From: Rusavskia elegans
Lineage: Eukaryota > Ascomycota > Lecanoromycetes > Teloschistales > Teloschistaceae
Length of the DNA stretch: 64,000 nt
Direction of reading: 5' to 3'
NCBI GenBank assembly: GCA_011316305.1
Contig: SAUG01000025.1
Location: 62,001 to 126,000 of the forward strand
Part shown: positions 12,068-23,985 of the stretch, piece after piece
Layout: each line of letters begins with the position of its first letter
Position numbering within the stretch: the first letter of the stretch is position 1
The notes under the pieces: generated by a model
What the model was told of the DNA's origin: nothing
Seen by the model: the letters and a program-made list of their open reading frames with translations, nothing else
Databases searched by the model: none
Translations under genes and position numbers: made by a program

Positions 12068-14087
12068 GATAGTCTTCGACGACTATAATACTATCCGCGA
12101 GTAAATTAAATCTAATTTAAAAATCTTAAAATATATTACTTTTATATTAAATATTTAGTTAAATCTATAATAAGTCGCGTATTTAAAAATATCTATATAC
12201 TAGATTAATATTTGATTTTAATTTTAGAAACGTCTAATTAGATTTATATTTCTTTTTATTAATTGATCTAACTATCTATAATATTAAAAGCTTTTAAAAT
12301 TTTTAGAATTTTTTTAGTTTAGGCCGAAACTTTTAGATATTATTATCGATAATACTAGTTCTAATAATATATTCAAAAAAAAGTTTAGAAAATTTTTTAT
12401 TCGGTTCGATAGTCGATAGAATAGAATTTAAAATTCTTTACTTTATCTAGTTTATATAATTAATCTAATAGCCGAAAATTTTATTAATACTATTAGATTA
12501 TAAATAATTAGCGACGATTTTATCTAAAAATTAAATAATAAATAATTTAGAAATATTAATATTGATCTATCTAATATCATAGAAAAATAAATATATATAA
12601 ATAATATAAATTTAAAAATTTTAAATCAAATATTTTTTTTAGATTTATACTATTATAATCTATATTTCTATCTTCTTTTAATATAAGTCTCGCTTTAATG
12701 AAATCTAGAAAAGGGTCGATTTTGATTTCTAATCTATAAACAAAATTAAAATATTTATATTCGATAGAATTCGACGTATTTTATAATTCGTCGAATATAT
12801 TAATTATACTATTTTAATATTTCATTAACGAATTTATAGAAACGAATTCGTAAAACCTATAAATATAAAAGATTATCTTTAATATAGATAAATAGTAATC
12901 TTTTTTCTTTATAAATAATATATTATAGCCGTTTTATAAAATGATTCTATTAGTTTTAAAAACTATAGACGTTAGAATTTATTTAATATTTCATTTATAC
13001 GATATTATTTTCGATTATTTTATTAAAATAGAGAAAATGGTTCGATTATCGAACTATATTAATCAAGAAATAACTCTAATAATTTACTATAATATTAATA
13101 TAAAGTATTCGAAGTAATAATTTGATATAAAAAATAAAAGTAGATTAATTTATAATATTACGAATATTCTGGATTTTATAATAAAATTAAGCCTTTATCG
13201 AAACTAAAATAAAGAAAATAATAATAAAAAAATAGAAAACTTTTCGGGATATAAAAATAGATATCGGAATAAATTTAAAAAATATTTTACTAAATACTAT
13301 AAAGCTTCTATTAATTTATTAAAATCTAAAATCCGCCGTATAGAAAAAAATAAAGTAATATAAAAAGGTAATATATTATAATTTTACTAATTTATTTAAA
13401 ACTTATTTTATCTACTTTAAATAGTATTTTTTAATAATTCTTGCTTCTTCGAACAATTGTTTCTAAAGCTAATTAATATTTTCGCGTTAATATTATCGAA
13501 GAAAATCTAAATTAGATATTTTAGAAAAATAATATTTCGAACTTTCTAAAACTAATATAGATAGCTCGCGATATTTTTATTTATCTAATATCTTCGGTAG
13601 AAATAGAACGGACTTTTAGTTTTACGAAAAGAGTTTATCGATAGGATCGAATCTAAAAAATTCTAGAATATATAGAGTAGATAATAATAATTAAGTACTA
13701 TATCGATACTATAGATATAGAAGTAGAAATAACTTTAAAAAAGCTATGGAATATATATAATCGGGTAGAACTAGAGAATAGAATAATAGAATTTTATTTA
13801 AAAAACGAGATTCCTTTAAAAAGGAATTTAAAAGTATTTTAGATAGATTAATTTAAATACTTTTTAATTTAGAAAACAAATATCATTTTTTATTATTTAG
13901 ACAATTTCGCCTATTTATATACTAAAAAGTAAATAGTCTAATATTCTAGAAATTTAAATTAAAAATATTCTTTTAAATCTATTTAATTAAATTATTTATA
14001 AATTAAAATCCCATTCTTTATATATATTTTCTAGAATTGAAAATTAATATAAAAGTAAAAATAGCTAAAAAATAGTTTATATCAGTT
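12068..14087 (+). pseudogene. hAT-family transposase relic
   Basis: AT-rich, stop-riddled remains of a DNA transposon gene. At 13,561-13,700 one frame reads IARDIFIYLISSVEIERTFS, followed by KRVY, a stop, DRI, a stop, and then leucine/isoleucine-rich sequence. This matches the C-terminal dimerisation region of hAT transposases (ARDILSIPASS..ERVFS, then DRR and a LxCLKSW-like tail). The upstream kilobase presumably held the catalytic part, but I cannot recognise it. The TIRs of the parent element were not located. Stops where the family has arginine, tryptophan or glutamine fit RIP. Confidence 0.6.
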
Positions 14088-14442
14088 AGACTGGCCGGTT
14101 CGGGTCGGATTCCCGTCGAACCGTCGGATATCCGATCCGATTTTAGTAACCCGATCCGGACCCGACCCGATTATATTATATATTTAATATATTATTAATT
14201 TAATAATTTAATAAAGATAATATATTCAGATAAAATATTACCCTACTATAGACACTCTAGCTAGCGTGATTAATTAATTAGAATTTTTTTAGTAAAGTCG
14301 TATAAGAGTTATACTAGCTTTATACTTTTATACTAGTATTTAGCGTTTTTTCGGGTCGGGTCGAATTAGCTAACCCGGATTTGAAATTCGGCCGGGTCGG
14401 ATTAGTTAATCCGGGTTCGAAATCCGATCCGGCAGCCAATCT
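14088..14442. mobile_element. Short TIR element (AGACTGGCC...GCCAATCT)
   Basis: 355 bp with ends AGACTGGCCGGTTCGGGTC and CCGATCCGGCAGCCAATCT. Same family and interior as 50,832-51,189. It is moderately mutated, with one terminus showing CCAATCT in place of CCAGTCT, the G-to-A change expected from RIP. Confidence 0.7.
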
Positions 14443-15889
14443 AATATCAGTCTATAGAATAAATTAAATAAATAAATTAATATATTTCTATTGTTAATTT
14501 TAATAACTTTAATTTAATCTAGAGATTTTAATATATATAATATAGTTTAAACCACTAAAGATTCGGTTAGAATATTAATAACGTTTTTTGAATTATTTTA
14601 TTTATAAAATAATAATAAAAAATTAATATATCTAGTTTTATAAATTTAATTATTATATTTAAAAACTCTATTTAACAGTAGATTATTGATTATATATTAT
14701 AGAAAAAACGAATAATTGAATTTTAAAAATAAAGTATAGTCTAGTCTTATATAAATAGATTTAATCAAGAAATTTAATAATTAAATTATTTAAAATTGAT
14801 TTTTTTGATCTATAATATTATTTTAGTAGTAGAAAGTATTAATATTCCATTATCTATTGTATTTTAAATACTTTTTAAATAGCAATTAGTAATTATTACT
14901 CGTTACTTCAATTAAAAATAAAAAGAATAAATTTATATTATTTTTAAATATAATTTAAAAATATAGATATCTATAGAATTATATATTTACTATTATCGAA
15001 TTTAAATATAAAATAATACTTTTCACGATAGTTTAATTAGTAAATATACAATTTATACTATAGAATTTACTTTTTTATAATATTTAAAAATAAATAGAAC
15101 TAAATTTATTTTTTAATTTATTAGTTGTTATTAATTGATTTCTTAATTTTAATATTAAAAAATCTATTTAAATATTCTTTTTTTTAAAAACAAAAATATT
15201 AATTTAAATAATAGAATTAGAAATTAAATATTTATAATTTAAATATTTTAATAAATTTTATAAGATTAGTTTTATATATTTTTTTTATTTAGTTTTAATA
15301 AATAAATTTATATATTATAGTAGTATTGTAATTACGATAGCTAATACAATATTAATAATAATATTTAACTTTAGATTTATTATAAACTATTAAAATAGTT
15401 ACTAGATTATCTAAAGTAATTTAGGCTTTAAAAAATTAAAAAAAATTAAAAAATTTAAAGTTATAAATAGAAATCAAATAAAGTAATAAAGTAATAATTG
15501 TTAATTCTTTTTTTATAATAGATTTATATAGAATACTTTTATAAAAGTTTTAGATAAAATATCGAAATTTAGTTTAATTATATAGAAACAGCTTTTTATA
15601 TTTAAAATGGTAACATTTTGCTAGATACCAAAGTCAAAATAGCTATATAAAAGATAATTAACTTCTAATTAAATAAAAAAATATAAAGTTTATAATAAAA
15701 TGATTTAATATTCAAATATTGAATTTTTATAACTAAATTTCTTACGTAGATATCAGATTTACTATATATTAAAATCTTAGTCTTTTTATATATATCTCAA
15801 TACTAATAGAGAGTTTAAATTAATTTAATAATTAAAATCTATGAATTTAAGGATTTTTAATCTATAATTTTATAATAAAAATTTTTGTT
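14443..15889. other. AT-rich RIP-type DNA without identifiable feature
   Basis: Extremely AT-rich with no CpA excess, no open frame and no protein motif. It is probably degraded transposon sequence, but nothing can be assigned. Confidence 0.4.
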
Positions 15890-17070
15890 TAGATAAAATT
15901 CGTTCTTTTATAAATAATATAATAATAAATAGAAGTAATATATTTATCTAAATCTACTATTTCTAGATAAGGATTACTAGTTAGGGTATTTAATAATTTC
16001 TTTTATTTTTTTATTTCTATCGTCTTCGGTTTCCGCCTCCGTCTTTTTTTCTATATCTTCTCCTTTTTCTATATCTTTATTTTTATCTTTATTTTTATCC
16101 TCGTTTTAATTAAAATTAATACTTCTAGCTAAAATTTCATTATTTTCGAATTTAGTATTATCTTTATTAGTAGAATATCTTTCTACTATCTAATCTTTAT
16201 TATTTACCTCGACGATATTATTAGTATTTTCGTCTTTTTTTTATATCGAGATTCGATAGCTATATTAGTCGTCTTACTACTATTACTAAATTTTTATATA
16301 GATTCTGGTACTCTAGCGGTTTTAAATATTTTAAAGCTACTATAATAGGTTATTTATTATTAGATAAAATTAATAATTAGAATTATATATTTAGTTAAAA
16401 TTGCTCTATCCGTATCTTTAGTAACTATAGTAAATTTAAAGATATAATAGAAATAAATAATTATAAATTAGATAGCTCTATTTTATTTAATCAATAAATA
16501 TTACTTCTTCCGTTTTTTTTAACGAATTTTGTTACGGAATTTGGATTCGTAGTAGAATATAATATATAAATCAATGTTTAATATAATCTATATTATTTTA
16601 TTATATTATTATAGTCTTTTATTAATTCTATAGTCCGTTTCTTCGTTTCTAGTATTTTATTCCAAGAGAGCTTTAATATTTGGATCTATATTTTTCTATA
16701 TATCGGTTTTTTTTAGTTCCTAGAAGCGTTAATATATAGTAATAAAATCTATATTCTATTTTTTATGAAATATATATTTAGATTCCGACAATTTTCTACT
16801 ATATATACGGTTTATAACCGATGTTAATAATATAGATAGTAATTTTAATTTAGATATAACGGGATATTAGTTAGAAACGTAGATAATACAAGAGAATAAT
16901 ATAATTAATATTCGAAAAAGTTTATATAATATAGTAGCTAAAAGTATATAGAAATATATAGTAAAATATATTAGAAATTTATAGAAATATACGGGTTTAT
17001 TTATTTAAGCCGAAGTCTAGCCGAAGATTATATGAATTAATTAAATTTTATTAACTAACTAATATATTAG
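15890..17070. repeat. Large dispersed repeat B, copy 1, left part
   Basis: It aligns in the same orientation with about 55,340-56,480. Shared blocks include a pyrimidine-rich tract around 16,000-16,090 ('tttccgcctccgtc' versus 'tttccgtttccgcc'), then 'cctcgttttaattaaaatt', then 'acgatattattagtatttt'. The alignment is interrupted at 17,071 by the CAAAAATG element and continues after it. No coding frame survives. Confidence 0.6.
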
Positions 17071-17618
17071 CAAAAATGCAATCCGCTTATAGTATTTAGA
17101 AATAAAAAAAGCGTTTAGAATCGATTAAATCGGTTTAAACCGGGTTAAACAAAATTATCTTATTTAGTAAATAGAAAAATCTAGATAGATTCTGAAAACT
17201 TTTAATTTAACTATATTTAGAATTTATAAATTAAACTTTTTAATATTTAATATCCGTTAGTTTTCGTTTAATAACGGAAAGCTTCTAGTTTAGAAACTAG
17301 TAACGTTAGTATTCTATAAATAAGATTTTTAAAATCTACGTTAAAAGTCTACTAGAATAAATATATTATAAAATACTACTAACTCTATTAGATAGAGGGT
17401 TTTAGAATTTTTAAAATTTTTTTTTAAAAATTTTAAAATTCGTTTAAAGCGTTTAGAGCGTTTATAAGCGATTATAAGCTAAAATTCTACTCGTAGACGC
17501 TTATAAATAGAAGGTTTGCTTATAAACGCTTTTATAACCCGCTAGGTAGAATATAGGATCAGATTCGCTTATCAGTTCAGATTTGTTTAATTAATTTTAA
17601 ACGGGATCGACACTTTTG
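17071..17618 (-). mobile_element. MITE-like element, copy 2 (CAAAAATG ends)
   Basis: 548 bp from CAAAAATGCAATCCGCTTAT to GGGATCGACACTTTTG. It is the inverted counterpart of 11,466-11,985, for example 'aaaccgggttaaac' here versus the complement of 'gcttaaaccggttc' there. It interrupts repeat B, whose other copy near 56,480-56,560 lacks it. That comparison confirms it as a discrete insertion. Confidence 0.7.
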
Positions 17619-18730
17619 ATAATATACCATAAATTATTGATATAATATATATCTAATTATACTATTCGTTATATTGTTTATTATATTCCATAAACGTAAT
17701 TATAATATTTACTAATCGAACTAATAATGTATTAAAGTAATATAATAAACTATATAATAATATTAAAAGGTATTCTAGTATATAAAAATATTACGAAACC
17801 GATTTATAAAAGTTTAGAGAAAACTAGAAATAGTAGAATCGGAAAAAAGAAAGAGAAAGCCGTTAATATAACGGTAGAAATAATATTTTAAAATAATAAA
17901 TTGTAAATAGTCTAGCTAATAATATTTTAATAGAAATATAAATAAAAAGCTAATATTATAACTTTTCGAAATATCTATTACTATTAGAAAAATTTCGATA
18001 ATCTAATTTTAAAAGTACTATTTACTAGATTATACCGCGAAATTTTCGAAAATATCGCTATAGAAATAGTTAGTTCGGCTAGAAATTTTAGAACAAAGAA
18101 TATAATATTAGTAGTTTTATAAAATTTTTAAAAGTATATATTATTATTTATCTAGCGAATAACTATACTATTTTATAATATTACTATCTATCTACGACTA
18201 TATTTATTTTATTTAAAGATTAATCTAGTAGTAATTTATATCGAACGAGTTATTATCTAAACTAAAAACTTTAAGTTTACTAAAAATCTGATAAAGGAGT
18301 TAGAAATATAACTAGAAAGAAATAAACTGATTAATAATCGATTTTTATATAATTAAAAAATCTAGAAAAGAGATATACGATCTAGAGTTTTTCTAGAAAA
18401 AAATAATATAGAATACGGCCGTTATATTAACTAGTATTAAAAAAATTATATTATCGTTTTATATTATTTTAATAGTTTTTTATAATTAAAATAATATATT
18501 TAAAGTAATAATCGTTTTAAAAACTATAATATTCGACTATCTAATATAATTACGAGTCGAATCGGATCGAATTTCTATTAGATTCTATTTTATAACCCGA
18601 TTCGATTTTCGATTCTAATATTAGAATTCAATCCGACCCGTTTAACGAGTCGGGTTAGTTCGATCCGTTAAAATTCGGGTCGGATATCCGACGATTCGAC
18701 GGAAATCCGATCCGAAATAGCCAGTCTATA
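17619..18730. repeat. Large dispersed repeat B, copy 1, right part
   Basis: It aligns with about 56,560-57,177, with shared blocks such as 'ttagagaaaactagaaa' versus 'tctagaaaaaactagaaa', and 'aataatatt(t)taaaataa'. Its last 190 bp (about 18,540-18,728) is a truncated AGACTGGCC-family element ending CCGATCCGAAATAGCCAGTCTA. The comparable fragment at 57,800-57,952 has a similar end. Confidence 0.5.
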
Positions 18731-19807
18731 TAAATCTCTTTTAGATAAAACGATTTGAATCGCGGCGATTTAGGTCGCCTTCTAGTATCGCTACTGTAGA
18801 TTCACTATTACGTAATAAACGGAACTATATTAAATATATTATTTCTCGGTTTTATAAAATTTAAACTTTATATAAAATATCTATAGTTTTATAAAAACGG
18901 ATTCTATTATATAAAAAAACATTAATTTATATTTAGAAATAATTATCTTTTAGTAAAATTTAATTATTATTTTTTTACACAATTTCTAATTTATATTACG
19001 TTTTCTAGTCGTATTCTTTTCGGAATTAATTATATATTAGTATTTTACTAAAATATTTTTATATTTTCTAGATTTTTTATCTTTTAAATTATACCGATCC
19101 GATTTATATATTTTAAATAGCTCCGGTCTACGGATATACGAAGGTTTTAAAACTATTACAAGAATTCCAATATTATTTTTTTATATTTCGCCGTTTTATA
19201 TATCTATAGAAATAGAAAATATTACCGATAACGTCTATAAAATCTATAATATTATCTATTATTCTTCTAGTAATAATATTAATATAATTATAGCCCGACA
19301 AAAATTATATATCTAGTACCGGAACGCTAGTACTATTCGATTCGGAAATTTTAATAAAAGTAAAATAAATCGTTTTAAAAAGTTCGTTTAATTTAGATAT
19401 CGAAATTTAAAAGCTATTTCAAAAACTAATAGTAACTTTTTATCAATATTATAATAGCGTACTAGCGGAATTATATATTTATTAGTATAAAAGATTTCAA
19501 TAAATTTCGATTAGATATATATTAATATATTAGCTATTTAGTAGTATTTTTATACTAAATTTATTATACTAAAAAATTTTAACTTTTATATAAATAGATC
19601 GATAGTATTAAATATATTTTATTGAAATATAATTGTATTAAATAAAATAGACGATAGAATTTATATCGAAGCTATTAATATTAATAATATAATTTCTATC
19701 GACTATACTATATATATAGCTTTTTTACGGACTTTATAAAAATTATTAAATTTCAATTCTAAAAATATAGTTAGTTAATTATTATAAAAATATTAGTCTA
19801 TATAAAT
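18731..19807. other. AT-rich RIP-type DNA without identifiable feature
   Basis: Nothing beyond general RIP-type composition. Confidence 0.4.
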
Positions 19808-19965
19808 AGACTGGCTACTTCGATCTAAAGTGGCGATCCGACTTCGCGATAAACGTAGCTAACGCGTCAAAATTACTAGTTAAAGTTAGTTTTCTTTCTA
19901 ATACGGTTAGAAACTCGAGTCGGTTTTTCCGATCCGGATTCAAAATCCGACAAAACGGCCAGACT
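19808..19965 (+). mobile_element. 158-bp MITE, RIP-mutated copy
   Basis: It starts AGACTGGCTACTTCG and ends ACAAAACGGCCAGACT. It has exactly the length of 50,213-50,370, of which it is the inverted copy, and it carries many C/T and G/A differences from that copy. No coding capacity. Confidence 0.8.
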
Positions 19966-20489
19966 ATATATTTCGGCTGTTAAACTAAATATTTAAAATT
20001 TTTAATAAATGTTAATTAATTAGAAAAATAAAATATAGATTTAAAAAAATAGATTAACGTTCCTAGAAATAATTTATTAATAGAATATCGATAGTATTAA
20101 ATTATAGATTTCGTCGAAAAATACGGCCTCGATTCCTCGAAATTAAAAGATCTATTATTACTATCGTATAGAAATTTGCTTATAGAAAATTAATTTCGAA
20201 AATTATATTCTAGATACGACGGATATTTATATTTTATAGAATTTTTAACGTTTTCTAAATTTATTATTAATAGTTGATTATTTATACTACTAGTAATAAA
20301 CTATATTATATAATATAATCCAATCGAAACCGTAGTAATAATCCGAAATATTAGTTTTCTCTATTATTATAAAAAATCTATTTAATTTATATAAAGGAAC
20401 GAAATATATCCGGTTTTATATTTTAGTTCTATTAATATTAAAATCTATAGTATTTTCAAAAGTAAACTATCGAATCTTTATATCGAAAT

Positions 20490-21293
20490 AGACTGGCCGT
20501 CGGATCGGATTTCGAATCCGAATTCGTATTCCGAATTCGAACCGAATCGGTTTCGGGTTCGACCCGCTAAAATCTCTAAAATCTAGTATAAAAGTATAAC
20601 TCTAGTATAAAAATAATAGACTGGCCGTCGGATCGGATTTCGAACCCGGATTAACTAATCCGATCCGATCCGACCGGATTTCGGATTTTAAATTATAACT
20701 AGATTCGATTTACTAAAACCGCTATACTTTAGAATAAAAGTAAAAAGCTAGTATAACTTTTATATAAATTTACTAAAAAAATTCTAATTAATTAACTACG
20801 CTAGTTAAAAAGATTCTAATTCGAAAAAATATATAACTAAAATATATTATATTTATTAAACTAGTAAAATAATTATATATTAAATTTATTATTTAATCGG
20901 GTCGGATCCGGATCGAATTACTAAAATCGAGTCGAATATCCGACGGTTCGACGGAAATCCGACTCGAACCGACCAATCTAAAAAATAATATCTATCTATT
21001 AAAATTTTATTTAATAAAAGAAAATATATTATCTATATATATTATTAAAATATAAAATTAATTATCTATATATTTATTATATTAATTATTTAATTATTTA
21101 TTATATTATATATAGATGGTTTAACGAATCGAATCAAATTTCTATCGATTTCTATTTTATAATTCCATTCAATTTTCGATTTTAATTTTAGAAATCGATT
21201 TATACTATTTAGCGGATCGAGTCGAATTAATTCGTTAAAACTCGGATCGGATTTCCGAAATATCGATAGAAATTCGTACCGAAGTAACCAATT
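20490..21293. mobile_element. About 440-bp AGACTGGCC-family element split by a nested member
   Basis: The outer ends are AGACTGGCCGTCGGATCGG at 20,490 and GAAGTAACCAATTT at 21,293. Without the 362-bp insert at 20,618-20,979 it is about 442 bp, close to its relatives at 44,653-45,130 and 61,500-61,989, which share 'gtcggatc(g/a)gatttcgaat' starts. Confidence 0.6.
20618..20979. mobile_element. Short TIR element nested in the preceding one
   Basis: 362 bp with ends AGACTGGCCGTCGGATCGG and ACTCGAACCGACCAATCT. Read inverted, it corresponds to 50,832-51,189, sharing 'actaaaaaaattctaatt' and 'gtataaaagtataact'-type tracts. Confidence 0.65.
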
Positions 21294-23912
21294 TATATCG
21301 AAATTAAAAAGTTCTGGCTATAGTATATTCTATAAAAAATATTCGGTTTTTAAATTCGTTTTCGATATTATAATATTTTTTGGAATAAAAATAATATTTT
21401 CGGCTATAGTTTAATATTTATAAACTATTCGAATTATATTTCTATAAATATTATTACCGGTAGAAAGTATATCTATCTAGATATTACTATTTATACTATC
21501 CGATTTAAACAATTAAAATAAAAAAAAATATTTAAATAAATTAAAATAAAATATTCGCTTTATAGCGTCGAAATAGATAATATTAACATTTTTATTTTAT
21601 TAAAAAAATAGATAAAATAAACTATGAAATTTTAGATAGTTTATTAGTCAATTATAATATAATAGTAATATTTATCTAATTTTATAATAGATTAATCGAT
21701 AAAATAATTAATATTATATTTTCAATTATCTATAATATCTTTTTATAGAAATAATAGCGTATATAATACTAGTAAATAGTAGCTATACTATTTCTAAATA
21801 TAAATCTTTTACTTTTAATATAAATATATTTACTAGTAACTATAGTTATATTTTTATTAGTTTAATAGAAATATTAAATCGTTTTTATTTTAATATTTCG
21901 CGGAAGAGTAATAAATATATTATATTCGTTTTAAAAAATTTTAAATATTAACTACGCCTGAAATTTACCGAATTTCGAATTTTAATAACTTTAGATAATC
22001 TAGGTAGATTATTTAGAATTAGATAAATAATATAAACTAAATATATTAAAAGCTAAAAAAAAAGTAGTAAAACTAAAATAATATATAAAAAATATTTTAT
22101 ATTAAATATATATATATATATATAATATCGTATTAAAAGCAATTTACTATAGATAAAAAAGAAAATTAGATATTTAAATATAGAAAACGATAATAAAACT
22201 AATAGTAAATAAATAGAACTTTATTTATACTACTAGAAAGCCGTAGATATATAGTTTAAAAAATCGTATTTACGTTTCTATTAAATTAAAAAAAGAAAGT
22301 ATAGAGATAAAATAGTATTTCGAGATTTATATTATCGATACTTTTTTTTAAAAAAAAACATTATCTATATATAATATTTGTCTATTATAAAAATATTATA
22401 TATAATTTTATAAACGAATTTATATTTTTTAATACTTTTATATCCTAGATTTTTAGTATATAATATAGTTAACGTTTATATAATAGTCGTAGACCGAGCC
22501 GAATATCTAGTTAAAGGCGTAGTATATTAAATTTATTACTTTATACAAAACTTCCGTTAACGTAAATCTCGTATAAAAGAAACGTACTAGATTCGAATTC
22601 TAAAAATGAAACTATTGACGGTTAATAGATATTATATAATAGAATTTGTAATTATAAATTCTATAATAAAACTCGAAATCGTATATTAAATTTAATTACG
22701 TAAATTTTCTTTCTTTTATTTCTTTTCGAATACGTATTTAATATTACGGAAAATATTATAAACCGTTTGTAAAAGCTATTTCGCAGTCATTGGTAGTATA
22801 TTTAAATAGTTAATAGATCAGATCTTTCCGTCCGAATAAAAGAATCATTAATAAAAGTATAATTAAATCGTCGTCTGAAAGAAAATCCAAAATAGTATAT
22901 CTTCTAACCAAAAAGTTAATAGATATCAAAAATAATATACGCTATTATTTTATCCGTTACCGATTTCGTAGACAGCTATATTATAAAATCTAAATAATCG
23001 ATATAACAAATTTCTATATCGAGATATCGACTATTATATTCTTTTATTATAATCGACTATTAATACCGTATATCTCTAAATAAAATAGTCTAGCGGAAGG
23101 AATAATATTAATATTATTAAAATACTTCTTTATCCGCGGTCGCGAATATCTTTTTTTTATTCTATTTTCTTTCTTCTTTCGAATATATATAGAGATTCGA
23201 AAATTAGAATATTAGTATTTTTTTTTTCTTTTTTATTTCTCTGTTTTTCTTTCTTTAAAAAATAAATAGATTTTAGAAAAAACAGTATATAATAATCCTA
23301 CCGATTAAATTTATTTTCGGCGTTATCGATATAATCGCTAAAAATAACTAATCGTTTCGCGTATTTTTTTATAAAAAAAATAGAACGTTTTATTAAAGTC
23401 GTTTATATATTTATATAAACATTGAATATCGACCGTAACTAAACCAATCTATTTTCTTTTTAGTTTCTATTCTATTATTTCTTTTATTTTTATAGATATC
23501 TTAGTGGCAACCGTTTGTTCTACGACAATATATCGATATTTTATCGATTTATAATTGAAAATAACAAGATATTAACGAAAGATAGACTTTAAACTAGTTA
23601 CTAGTTCTAATCAAAAGTAATTTAACTAGAAATTTATCAATAATTTTCAATAACTAATAGTTTTCGTAAAATCTCTAATTTAAAATAACAAATATTTAAA
23701 TAAAACTCGTAATTAATAGAATATTAATATATAGTTATATTGATCAAGACGTTAATTAAAAGTTAATGGAAAATTAATAGAAAGTTAATAAATAATTTGA
23801 TAGAAAATTAAAAATATAATTAAAATATTTATATTAAATAAAAGAATTTCTCTATTATTAACTATAGATAATATTAGTATAGATTCGATAGATAGTTAAA
23901 TTCTATATCACG
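21294..23912. other. AT-rich RIP-type DNA without identifiable feature
   Basis: 2.6 kb of TA-rich sequence. No open frame of note, no terminal repeats and no recognisable transposase or retroelement motif. Confidence 0.4.
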
Positions 23913-23913
23913 T

Positions 23914-23985
23914 GACTCTGTAAGTTTTACCTAGTAAAATTCTGATTACTAAATAGTTCCAAGTTCGAATTCCGGGAAAACTTCT
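23914..23985 (+). repeat. Possible tRNA-derived relic (SINE head or dead tRNA)
   Basis: It reads TGACTCTGTAAGTTTTACC..., then AAGTTCGAATTCCGGG about 45 bp later. The second block differs from the polymerase III B box GGTTCGANTCC mainly by G-to-A changes, and the first block lies where an A box would be. The acceptor and T-stem arms do not pair properly, so it is not a working tRNA gene. It could also be a chance match. Confidence 0.25.
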
